A DNA stretch of 64,000 nucleotides. It comes from Lineus longissimus. Lineage: Eukaryota > Nemertea > Pilidiophora > Heteronemertea > Lineidae. The notes under the pieces are model-generated. The model was given only the letters and a program-made list of their open reading frames with translations, ran no database searches and had not been told where the DNA came from. Shown here one piece after another: positions 38,095 to 49,357 of the stretch (the stretch's first letter is position 1; the number at the start of each line of letters is the position of its first letter). The stretch lies in the NCBI RefSeq assembly GCF_910592395.1, contig NC_088315.1, positions 6,760,501 through 6,824,500 on the forward strand. Direction: 5' to 3'. A program made the position numbers and the translations under genes.

Positions 38095-38770
38095 TCTTTA
38101 TCAGGCAGAATTACATGTACTGGTACAATTCATCATATCGTATCTCATATCTTGGGGACAGTATTGGACATAAGTTATCGAGACACAATGCACTTCATGT
38201 ACAATGTCGATTGTGGTGTAATAATCAAGGTAATCTAAGACAACATTCACTTTATTGATTACAAATGGATTACAATAGAATTTGCAGACTGAACATCATC
38301 AATTGGTGATATGCATAGAGTTAAGTGGTATTTGCAGGCGGGGTTTGTCAGCCTCACGAATTCGGATTCAGTTCTGGTTCTGCGATTTTTATCCGAATTC
38401 GATAATTCGACTATTAGAGGTTTTTATGGCAAACGGACATGTAAACTCGTTACAAGATTCTCGTAAGATTCTTCGTTGAAAGCTTAGGCAAGAACTTAGT
38501 AGTATCGAATACACATGCACTGTGTTCCCTCTGGGCATTCATGCGACCCATACTAGTTTTTCATCATAAGTTATACAAAGGTAAGCTGGCAATCTAACAT
38601 AAGATAAGATAAGGATAAGTTGGATAAGACTACGTTCAACTATTCAAATTAGGTTAACATACCTATACCAGTATACATCAAAACACACATAGAATGGATA
38701 CTAGTAATACTAGTATACAAATCGTACAGAATATTCAAACAGGAATATCATTGCAAAAATCAAAAGTATA

Positions 38771-38802
38771 ATCAGAGTCTTTCAAATTTGAAAGACTCTG
38801 AT
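38771..38802. repeat. perfect 32-bp palindrome
   Basis: The half-site ATCAGAGTCTTTCAAA is followed directly by its exact reverse complement, with no loop. A closely related imperfect hairpin occurs at 43207-43240. It lies about 680 bp after the ACCS stop and could be transcribed in its 3' UTR. Confidence 0.9.
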
Positions 38803-38829
38803 ATACGGTATAATATATTCCATCATTGG

Positions 38830-39023
38830 ATAATACTGATTCTGTAAAGAATAATACTGCATGGTTACATATATCTTACAATAATACTGAATTGGTAAAG
38901 AGTACTGCATGGTAACGTATTTCTTACAGTAATACTGACTTGGTAAGGAATATTGCTTGGTTACTTATTTCTTACAATAATAACTTTGTAAGGAATAATA
39001 ACTATGGTTACATATTCCTTGCA
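38830..39023 (+). repeat. minisatellite, four units of ~48 bp
   Basis: Units at 38830-38880, 38881-38928, 38929-38976 and 38977-39023 share an ATAATACTGA-like start, a TTGGTAAAGAATA-like middle and a TATTTCTTACA-like end, with several substitutions each. The array begins 27 bp after the palindrome at 38771-38802. Confidence 0.75.
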
Positions 39024-39125
39024 AATCGTTACACGTATTTTATCCATATAAATATTGTAAATTGTGATATATAAAAAGTGAAGTTGTGCAAATGAAGCTG
39101 GCGTATACATCAGATTTTTTTACAT

Positions 39126-39131
39126 AATAAA
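39126..39131 (+). terminator. candidate poly(A) signal AATAAA for ACCS
   Basis: AATAAA about 1.03 kb downstream of the ACCS stop. If used, the palindrome and minisatellite would be inside the ACCS 3' UTR. Confidence 0.35.
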
Positions 39132-40142
39132 AACCCCATTAACTACCCTTTCTTCGATTGTGTTTTCTTCTCCCTAGCCTTCTACATGTACATCTACGGG
39201 ATTTCTACATGTACAATCCTATCTCACTAACCTCGGAGGCCGGTTATCGTTACAAACACGTGGTCTCTGCAATGGGGAAGGGTAACGAATCGTACATGTA
39301 CATGTAACTGCATCCGAGCAGGACTAAAATGTTCTTTACTAATCTCGAAAGGTAATCATTGAAAAACAGATCTGAACACAAATTGGAATTGTAAAAGTTG
39401 TCTCTTTTTTTAAGAAATTTCTTATTTAAATAGACGTGTACATTTCAATATCGTAAAGAATATTTAGCAAAACGTGCATGCAAGGCTTAATTTCAAAATG
39501 CAAAGTGATACAGGCCTATCCTGGGCGACTACACCCAGAGCCCAATTTTATAACTCGAGATTCGTCGTTGCTTCGAACTTTATTTTATTGACCAAGTCCT
39601 GACCAATTTGTATCCATCTAAATGTAGATATTCGTGTTGAATAAGAATTTAATACATTGGGCACCGGCCATCACTGGCCTTTGCATGCAGCCCGTGCGTT
39701 GTCTCGAATGCATTTCTAACTGAAGACTTAGATTTCAAGCGCACAGTCATGGCTGTTTCGTGTTCAAGCTATACATGTAGCTGTTAATAGGCGGTATTTT
39801 ACCATAATGAGAGCTGTCAACCTATTCGCTCTGTTGAAATTTTATACAAAATTCACTTGGATATAAAACTGACGAATTCGTCCTAAAATTCTACCAATCC
39901 CGGTAGAGTAGATAAAAAGAAATGAAATTGCTATATGTATTTGGTTTATAATGATAATGAGACCACATTGTCCAAGAACGCTTCATAAAGCACACGACTG
40001 ATCATCCTATACTGGATTATGAGTTTTGATACACAAATAATTAATGATATCGCTTATTGATTTCAGTTCTACCGGTTAATTATTCTTCTTACAGACTTAA
40101 ACGACGTTGTTTGGGACTAATCTGATAGCATTGCGTGAATGG

Positions 40143-40148
40143 TTTATT
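40143..40148 (-). terminator. candidate poly(A) signal for the nicotinic receptor gene
   Basis: TTTATT on the plus strand (AATAAA on the minus strand), about 125 bp past the receptor stop codon; spacing is typical. Confidence 0.5.
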
Positions 40149-40272
40149 TCCAGTTCAATTCCTGTCGCAATCTTCAGTTTCATACTTCATGTTTATCTGT
40201 GGTTCTCCGATTTCTTCCTCTGTTTTTAATTCTTGGTTTAGCCATAGACACATTTGGTGTAAATGCCACATT

Positions 40273-43200
40273 TTAGAAGGTAAGGATACCAATTGTGATG
40301 ATCAGTGCTATCACCAGGAAAACCAGGAATGAGAGTCGGTTCAGCGAAAGAGCAATCAAGCGCCACTCCATAGCATGATTCCTCTCAGGTGTAGAGTTGA
40401 CAATCTTGGTGTCCGCGGTCCCATCAGCATCACCCCCTTCGCCACCGTCAGCGGCGGCGTCGCCACTGGGCTTCCTGTTGGGCGCGGACTCGGCTCCTGC
40501 TGATTGGTTGGCGATAATGGGATCGGCGATCATGCGGTATTCCTCTGCCTTGATGCGGAGCACGCGGCCGAATGTTCCGAGGAAGACCTGGAAAATATCA
40601 GTGGACTTAGCCATGGAAGTGTGATAGAACCCCATTAAATAGTTAGTTCGCATTAGTTAGGCCCTATTGTTCTTTTGAAAAATGATAGCATTGGGTTATC
40701 CATTCCTACACGCCGCATTTTGTATGGCATTATTTTAGTACATGTACAGAATCTGAGGCGGGTTTCTCTGTATGAACCCGGTCTAAGGGGCTAGCTGTCG
40801 CATACTTGCCTTAGCAAGACAGTTTGGTGGTTTTGTGCTGGCCTTGGTCCTCCAAATGTTGGCGTTGATAGCCAAAAATATCACCGCCACGCCAGCAACA
40901 ACGAAACCTGCTGCATAATAATGGACTGAAAAAGATAGAAATACACGCATTCAACAAAAATATAAAGGCTACAGGTCACAGGGCACAATTCTTAGTAGAG
41001 TAAGAAATAATAGAAGTCAGATGGGTTAACGTGGTTTCGTCGAAAAGAAAGCCTCGAACATCATTACTGTAATCCAGAATTATTTTCGTTACTGCTACTT
41101 ACCAAGCAATGGACACGTTGAAAGTCCGGAGGGTAAGAACACCTCGAACATCAGAATCATCAGGAGTAGGGAAATCATGATACCGATACCTAAAATGAAG
41201 GTTGATTACTACATGTACTACATGTACGATCAGAAACTGAACACATATAATAATAAATCCATTCTTCGTCATATTCAAATGGGCCGCTGGTATGACCCAT
41301 CCAGACTAGTCCTGTCCAGATGCACCAGGGCCAAGAAAGGATTCATTTCTTATCATCATGACCGAAGAGGGTGGTCTTTTTAGCCATAATCAGTCTGAAC
41401 GATATATTGAATTTTAAAAATATGACAACTGCACTGCATTTCTTCAGGGGTACAATGTATAGGGACGAATGAACGGTCACACCGGCTGCTGCGAACAATG
41501 TAGAATTGGGGCACCTTTGGGTTGGAGTTAATAGACTCCTGACACTTTATACACGTTACCTCCAATCGTTTTCTCGTCAGTCTCAAAGGGCATCAAGAAA
41601 AGGAACGGAATCAGAAGAATGAGCAGGACGCCTGGCGCAACAAAGACATGGTTGTAGTAGGTTGATCTCCTTTCGAAAGTCATGCTGTAGGTGATGTCCG
41701 GGTAGGGTTCAGGGCAGCATTTGTAGCGCCTTTCGTTGCGCTTGCCCGCGAAGTTGTTCACCTCCCATTCGTCGTGCTCTTGGAAGACATTCAGGTCTGG
41801 AGTGCTGGAGTTTTCGTACATTTGCAGATCGAGCTGCGAATAAAAGAACGAAAAAGAGCGGTGAATCTCACACCTAGCTCGTCCTCCAATGACATCGTGT
41901 CGTACTTCAGCAATCTACTGTTTGCATCATTAAAACGTGTTGGCAAATTGTAAAATAAACATGACTTTTCGTACCTTCGTTCCGTCAAATGTCCAAGATC
42001 CGAATTTCAATTCGCATTTGTGGCTGTCCCTTGGAAATCTAAACAGGTTGATGGTGCAACTAGACTTCAGTTGCTGAATGGGAATCCATAGAATGTCTCC
42101 ATTAGAGTTGACAACGGCGTTCGGACGATGGGCAAGACCGTAGGTGCGGTCGGCGCTGAAAATGAGAGATTCGGATGCAAGATTTGCACAGAATAGAACC
42201 GAAACCAGTGTCAATGATTTTCGCCACAACGATCATTATCATGTATTACTTGCAGTGGAGAGGCACTGCTTGACAGTGCTTACTGTTGCAATTATGTGAG
42301 AGTATCCGTGTTGGATATTTTCTCATGAGGCTGACACTTACTTGTTGTATAGCATTACATCTGGTGTCCATAGGTTTTTCGAGGAAACACGAATCTGTTT
42401 TTCTTTGCCGTACGCATTGGGGTCCCACTTGAGCCGATGGTCATTCCAGAACTAAATCAAGCACAGAACTATTAACATTTAACTCACTGATGTTTACATA
42501 GTCATTTGGAGGCAGCTGTACTTGGTAGGCCTATTATCTAATGCATTTGTGAGCCCATAACGGTATCGCGTTCTCTTTTCTTCTATGTAATTACCAGAAA
42601 GTTGATGACAATATCTGCCGCGGTTGTTTTTTAGCCAGCGCCGTTTATCTGCCTTGAGCATTATGCCAAGATAACAGGGCTGATGTCAAGCGGATACTAA
42701 TATTGTACTAAAATATTGCGCGTTACCAGTATATATCTGGGCTACATATAGCTAAAGTTAAAACCTTCATATACATGTACACCTACGATCAATCTGCCTT
42801 TCAGCATTTTCATTACATTGCCACATATTACTTTCAAGAAGTAAGACGACAACTTCATATCGATTTCGACTACATGAACATGTTTCAAACATTAACCAAG
42901 CCCAGACAGTTTTCATCGCATTTTCAAGAACTCTGTGTTTTCACGCGGAGATGACAGGCTCTTCTCCCTCTGCGTATATCTAAGCCATATTGAAAAGTGC
43001 ATCCTGAATGTATTCCCGCAATGTGTGGACAGGGAATGTAGGAAAGTGAAGATGTGCGTGCGTGTAGCATATTCAAGTACTCAAGTACGTAAGATTGAGA
43101 TTGTACCGCTACTGCGGCATATTCTATAGAAATACTTATTTGTATGCAAATTGTCTAGACATCATGGTTAACCACTGGTGGCCAAAGAAATGCGGTATGT

Positions 43201-46200
43201 TAAACTAGAGTTTTTCAAATAGATTTATTTGAAAGACTCTGGCTAAACCAAAAGTCCCAGAAGGAAATCATAACGTCCTTTGCATACAGATATGCGCCAC
43301 ATCGGATCGTTTTTGTTAGCCTGTTCTTAACGATGCCGGCAAACAAACATCCATTTTAGCGCCATCTACTACATGTAGGTATTGTTTAAACCGCAAGATT
43401 TATCAAGCATCCAGGGGGAAAACATGCATGAATAAGTGACGGAGTATTTCTGGAGGCAGACAAAATCTGCTACTCTTCTTCCGTTTGCGAAGTATGTGCG
43501 TCTAAAAACGACAAATGCATACAACCACAATAATGTACCCCGAGTGTTGCGAACACTTACACTTAATTTAAATTCTTGAAAGAATTCTATACAATGTGTG
43601 TCGAAAATATTGATGAATTAACTTACATATCTGACCCAGACGTTCAGCGTCAAACATTGGTCCTTTTCGTCCTGTAAGTGTTGAAAAGAAAAGTCATCAT
43701 CCAATAAATATAAGTATGTATATATATAAATCGTGCCTAATAATCATGACAAGCTTGCACCCAATAACCCTGGCACTGGTGCATATTCTTGAGATGGCCC
43801 CTGGTAACTTTCCACCGCCATCGGCGGACAAGGAGTTGAAGGAGGATGAAAACCGACATTTATATGAAAGGCGCTCTGCGGTTTCCCATGCACGGGCTAT
43901 TGGTGATAATATTCTGCCTCCTCGAATACCAGAGTCAGTTATATGCTCCTCCCCTTTCACTCCTCTTCTGATGATAGAATAACTGTGGCTATGATTACAA
44001 TATGCTTTTTAAAGTATTACATAACATTGCTTATAATGTAATGTCTCCTGTTTTTAGCATAATTGTCTTAAGCTGACTTACCAAGTCTGCTATGCTTATC
44101 AAAGCAACGCCAAATTTAAGGGTAAGGGTAGAGTCCATACTTTTTCTAGGGATGGTTGTTGGGTCATAATCTTTGAAAATTTCCTTTTTTATTTGAGCCT
44201 CTTTCGTTCCTTGGCCGAAAACTGAAATTGCAAAAGAAAGGCAAATCAATGTTAGGGAAAACTTTCTATTTTGAAGAGCTCTGGAAAGGCTGGGTAGGGA
44301 AGTAGTATAAATGCTCAGTGTGCTTTCAAAGCAAGGATGTTCGGTTGTGGCCAACCCATACCAACAATACGCTGCCATACGCTGAAACTTTCAACGCCAT
44401 GTTGGAATAACACAGTCGTAGCGGACTGGTGAAAGCACTTCAAACCGCGCTAACATGAAGTGAAGTGCTCTTCAGTGATTTGGTGGAATCGGAAATCGTT
44501 TGGTGCGGAGTTTCGTCGACTGGTATGAAAAATACAGTAGCGTGTAGAAAATACCCACTGCTTTATTACACCGAGGAAGTTTTTCACATGTTTTTCTGTG
44601 GACATCTCTCATGAATATTCACAGTGAAAAACTTTCTTGATATGGCTCTGAGCTGTTAGCTATTAGTACTTATAATTGAATACCAAATATTTTCTGCTAG
44701 AATACGGACATCGCGATGATTTTTGCTATGAGGACACTTGGCGTTGAGTAAAGAACTTGACTCCAGAATTCATAATTTCTGCATTTCAATTAAAATAACA
44801 CTCGGACAAATTACTTGTATAGAAATATATAAAGTTGAAATGGTACTCTCGAGATACGTAATCCTCGGTATAATTCATATCTACGAGCTCTTGCGAATAT
44901 CATATTTTAAACTTTACAAAATGAAGACGTTGACAAAATATGATGGTATGTAGAATAACATTTTCAGACAATTTGGATGCCATTGGGTTCATTAGCGTTG
45001 ATTTGAGCAATCGTGCATTTGGTTATTTGAACAAACTGAATGAAATCAAATTAAAACACTGCAAACCCGGCATGTCAGCCCGTGACTAAACTGACTAAAC
45101 GATTATTTTCAAACATGAACACACATTCAAAATGTGCATGTATTACTAACGGTTTTTAAATGAGATCAAACATACCATTATTCAAATTTGATTCCCCTTC
45201 TGTGGGATTTTTAAGTTTGTTTATCTACTGTAGTGCATCAGGGATAGCGTGTAGATCGTTTTTATCATTATTATACGATCGTAGTCATCATATAAACCGC
45301 TATTTTTCATTTGGTCATTTTGATGCGGCGCCGACTCATTGAGAGGATTTTGGTGGGACATGCCATAATACTAAATTTCGAGAAAAACAGCCCTTAGTTT
45401 TCATATTACACTTTTCTTTATTCATGAGATTCGTGTATCGTTTCGTCAAACACTATGAGTAACACGTATAAGAAGGGGCGTATTGCGAATTAGGAGTATG
45501 ACGCGTTTTTCTTGACTCGTAGTATATACAAGACTGTATATTATGTTTCTATATGGAGTGTCCAGTGCATCGGCTCATCACGATAGTACGAAACATCACA
45601 AACAAAGGCTCAGAATGCCAGTGTTTGCGATCTGTCTGAAGATATTAGTCAGTGTAGAACTACAAATAAGTTTCCCCTGCTGGGATCATCTGAACTGCTG
45701 TACGATATTGCTCGACGCCGGATGAAGTTGCAAGGGAAGTGGACATTTAATCAAACTTCGTTCAAAAGCCGTTTTCCTGAGTAGGCTCGTGGGACAGAAT
45801 TCCATTTTACACCAGGCATGCCATGCCAGCCTGAGGACAGAATATGTTTGATGACAGCAACTCGGTCGGCCTACGAGTTGTACATATCCTTATCACAGCA
45901 TCTAGTGGTACTTCAGAATACGCTGCCCTTATCAGGAATGCAGTTGTGGGTGAATTTAGTCAGGTGTACAGTTTTTAACGCCCCTTCGGTTAAAGTGTTT
46001 TACAATATTGTATGGTCACGTGACGGATTAAGGTATGGCCCATCTATGGAGACCTATGACATTCAATACGCTCAGAGATTCAGAGCGTGTAAGTATTAAA
46101 ATCTTTGTCATCGGACATTTTATCCTACCACTGACACTGCACAAAAACATTTCAGCCAAGTACCTTCTAGGCTAAAATTCATAACAGTTAACCTCTATAA

Positions 46201-49200
46201 TGGAAACGTATGGAGTGGCTAAAAACTCCATTTGATGCCGAGCAATGTAGCACTCCCATTCCGATGTAAATATTACTTTCACTATTATAGAACATCAAGT
46301 GAATTTCCAATAACTGTAAATTTTGACTCGTAGAAGTGCTCTTCTGTTGTTGCAATTTGTATCCGAACATGTATGTCTCTTCAAATAAATAATTTCTGAA
46401 ATGCATGTAAAGCATTGTGGCCTTTGAAACAAAAAGCAATGTAAACTTGGATGATTGCTGAGTAAATCTTAGTTTTGTAAACTTTCTACATGTATTAATA
46501 GAATTATTAATTAGTGAGTGAAGAGCAGACAGTCAACAAGGACAGTATCGTATATTTAGTTCTACAATCAGCTGCATCATTTGGCGACTGTAATGTCGGT
46601 TAAGGAGCTCACTTTCATTATCATAATCCAGCCAAATGCATCCACAACACGTTCCCCACACCAACAACAAGGAGAGTGTAGAGAGCTGGTTGCCGAGCAC
46701 TTCGCGGCGACGCATGGCAGCCTCCTTAACTGTTGTCAAGAAGTCAGTGGAATTTGATGCGGTTTTGACGCGTGCCAAGAGTCCGAAAGGAACCAAAACT
46801 AACACTACCTTGTGCAGGGTGTAGTGGATGGCAACCGCAGGTCGGCACCGTTGACTACGGTTCGACGATATTAGAGATTGAAAGGGACGGGTGAATGACC
46901 ACAGATTTGATCATCTTCACACAATCAAATGAGCATAGTAGCCTCAACGGATGCATGGTTGTGGGACATGATGGTGATGATGATGATGATGATGATGATG
47001 ATAATGGTTAACTGATCTATCTAGTGAATAATCAATATTGTTATTATAGTTTATTTAACATTTTTTTACATGGAGCTATGATCTTTAAGACAATCCCTCG
47101 GCTGGTTGCAGGCCCAAAGCTACATCGCACATTGAGTCAGGGAGTTTTCACTAACTACTATACTTCTCACATTAATGATGATTTAATTCAATAACGCATC
47201 CATTAGCAGCTGGAGCATGATTGAAATCAAAACACAATCCACCGGGGAATACTTGTAGCGTGCCAAAACTAATGCATATCCTAGTTTTAACCCCGCGCCT
47301 ATCTTGTTAAAGGTCTACGGGGTCTCGTGTTCATTGTATTTTCTTGTGGCGCGAGTAAATAGAAATAAACACCGCCGTATAGTGCAGTTACTATATATGC
47401 ACACAAGTTCGCTGCAACTTGTTATTTATACTGTACATGTAGTGACTGTATTTGTATATCAGTCTACAGAGTGGCTTTGTTAAAGATTTGTATTCAGTAC
47501 CTATTCACACAACAGAAAATTTTCAAGTTCAAGTTTAGATATGTGAGCGAACGGAAAAGGCCTTCAACGGACGTGAGTTAGTTTTGATTACGGGTCCTAA
47601 GAGCACTTGACTACGTGTTTTAATTCAGTAACGGTTACCGTTAAATTGTTTTATAAATTACTACGTTACTATGCCGTCGTTTAAACAGTTTCTGTACTTT
47701 GAAGTTACTGACTAGCCGACGTTGCTAAAACAGTTGCACCCGTCAATTAAGCGGACAATAATTGTAACAGCTTTTCAAATTCGTCATTTTCTAAAAACAA
47801 CTTTGCACCCAACTACCGTGTGGACCTCTTTTTACCCACGCGATCCAAGCGCACTTCAACCAATATGCAGCAGCTTTACTCCACTCAAAATGGCATTCAC
47901 ATCAACTGAAACAAAGCAGCCACTAAACTTTCAGTTTCATGTACAAATCGACCAGGCAACGCAATCTACTCGTATTGTTGCTAATTACATAGATTTATAA
48001 ACTTTTTTCTCTCATGATTTTATTTCAAATACAACGTACAGTCAAATTCGACATACACGAACCAAATGCACATGTCCTTGCACATGTAAGTACTGTAAGT
48101 GGCAAGGAACAATGAATTGTACCAACCTCTGATTTCACTACACCTTTGATAATACACACGATACTGTCCGATTTCATGAATATTAATTTGTTGAACTGAA
48201 GTTACTTATTCTGAGTGAATATCAATATTCGAACTAAGTTCGGAAATTTTGAAGTGGCATGGTTTGTGCGGCGGAAGGCATGAACAATGGATGTTATTTG
48301 AAAAGCTCGTACATATTTACGTTGTCTAAATTGAATGCTGCCAACCAATGTGAAGTACTTCAAACTTGATTTGAAATATGCGAATGGGGAAATACTAGTA
48401 TCTCAGCTTTCGTAATGCATACTCCTTTACACTGAATTTCACTTTGCAGTCATATAATCATGATACAAGTTTACTTTACTTTAAGTGTTAATCTGCATTA
48501 AACAGCCTGAGTTATAGTGTACTAGTATAATCCTCCAAAAAAAATTTAAATCATTGGCCTACAACACGTGTGTCGTTTATTGTTACTTCTTACTTCTTAA
48601 TACATGTACTTGCGTTTAAGAGTCTGACTTGTCCAGCCGCTCGACCGGTAACCTCGGCAAATTCAAGATTATATGCGAAGTGTTTGCCGAACGATAAGAA
48701 ACCTACTAGTAAGTAGCTTGAAGTAGGATTCTTCACGGAATACAACACCGCTTATAATTTGATGTCAATTCTATAATGCAAATCTGCAGATAATACGATG
48801 GAGAAGAAGGGGGGGGGGGTTGCCCACTGGTGATAACAAAAACACATTGAGGTAATGCGTTTTTGGTGAACCAATAGTATACACTGCGGAACCGTCAACT
48901 CGGAATGAAGTATTCCTTGTTGCAATAATAAAAGGAGAGACCACATCACTTCTGAAGCCGAGGAGCATACCGAAACTATCACTGCTGTCCCACATCATAA
49001 GTGAAATTAAAATTGTCTTAGTTAGAAGTATTATTGGATAATTGTATACATGTTCGGTATCTTCAAAAATGTCCTGTAATACCATATCGGAAGCAACGCT
49101 ATGGTGCAAGGGCAAAACAACGTTTGAAGTTGCCAGCTTCCATTGTGTCCATCCGAACAAAGAGGTTGGATGCATGTACAACCAGCACATCCATCCGGGC

Positions 49201-49357
49201 ATCACGCGGTACCGCACTGGTAGCAGGCCGCGTTGCTTCAAAGCTTCAACGGCAAACTGTAGAAAAATAACGAAACAAATTCCAAGTACTCACCGCTGAT
49301 GACTTGCAATAAAATTGTAATCGCCACGACGGCTCCTAAACCCGCGGTCCACGCCAT
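40273..49357 (-). CDS. nicotinic acetylcholine receptor alpha-type subunit (9 exons, 443 aa)
   Basis: Cys-loop pentameric ligand-gated channel subunit. Exons in transcript order: 49357-49294, 44221-44082, 43671-43627, 42451-42342, 42155-41975, 41833-41560, 41189-41103, 40925-40810, 40587-40273; phases agree throughout. The first exon encodes a signal peptide (21 codons plus one base) and joins exon 2 across a 5-kb intron in phase 1. The 45-nt third exon and its NVWVRY end are classic for nicotinic receptors. Ligand-site marks: WTPDVMLYNN, SWTFDG, and vicinal Cys219-Cys220 in YKCCPEPYPD, which marks an alpha subunit. The Cys loop is Cys153-Cys167 with 13 residues between. TM1 is ~243-263, TM2 ~268-288, TM3 ~303-325, TM4 ~419-441; the TM3-TM4 loop is short (~90 aa). 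Glu267 before TM2 fits cation selectivity, but TM2 is atypical (Ile 2', Gly 6', Ile 9'). The intron after exon 8 uses a GC donor. Confidence 0.93.
43207..43240. repeat. hairpin related to the 38771 palindrome
   Basis: Arms AGAGTTTTTCAAATA and TATTTGAAAGACTCT (14 of 15 pair) enclose GATT. The right arm shares ATTTGAAAGACTCT with one arm of the palindrome at 38771-38802. It lies in the third intron of the nicotinic receptor gene. Confidence 0.7.
46620..46880. other. coding-like block inside the nicotinic receptor first intron, unassigned
   Basis: This GC-richer patch has open frames on both strands with codon-like third positions. On the minus strand an ATG near 46714 begins MRRREVLGNQLSTLSLLLVW, signal-peptide-like, and the frame is open further upstream with no ATG. 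On the plus strand an ATG at 46636 opens a 62-codon frame ending in an acceptor-like CTTGTGCAG. I recognise neither product. It could be an exon of an unknown nested gene, an old pseudogene, or chance. Confidence 0.25.
46975..47003 (+). repeat. (TGA)n microsatellite
   Basis: An uninterrupted TGA trinucleotide run of 29 bp, with one imperfect unit just before it, in the first intron of the nicotinic receptor gene. Confidence 0.95.

Larger units (their letters stand above)
38095..40272. other. convergent intergenic region with 3' UTRs
   Basis: ACCS (plus) and the nicotinic receptor gene (minus) end towards each other here. The interval has candidate poly(A) signals for both, a 32-bp palindrome and a four-unit minisatellite, all listed separately. 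I see no further exon. Confidence 0.65.

Noticed and set aside
40804-40810. GTATGC as donor of nicotinic exon 8
   Set aside because: It would leave phase 1, whereas exon 9 needs phase 0; the adjacent GC donor fits both phase and consensus.
44222-44378. Upstream extension of nicotinic receptor exon 2 with a signal-like KFSLTLICLSFAISVF
   Set aside because: A textbook branch point (CTAAC) and polypyrimidine acceptor end at 44222, and the phase matches the signal-peptide exon at 49294-49357 exactly.
48771-49253. Minus-strand open frame starting at a good acceptor just after nicotinic exon 1
   Set aside because: The implied intron would be under 45 bp, the phase of exon 1 gives an immediate stop, and the product resembles nothing known.
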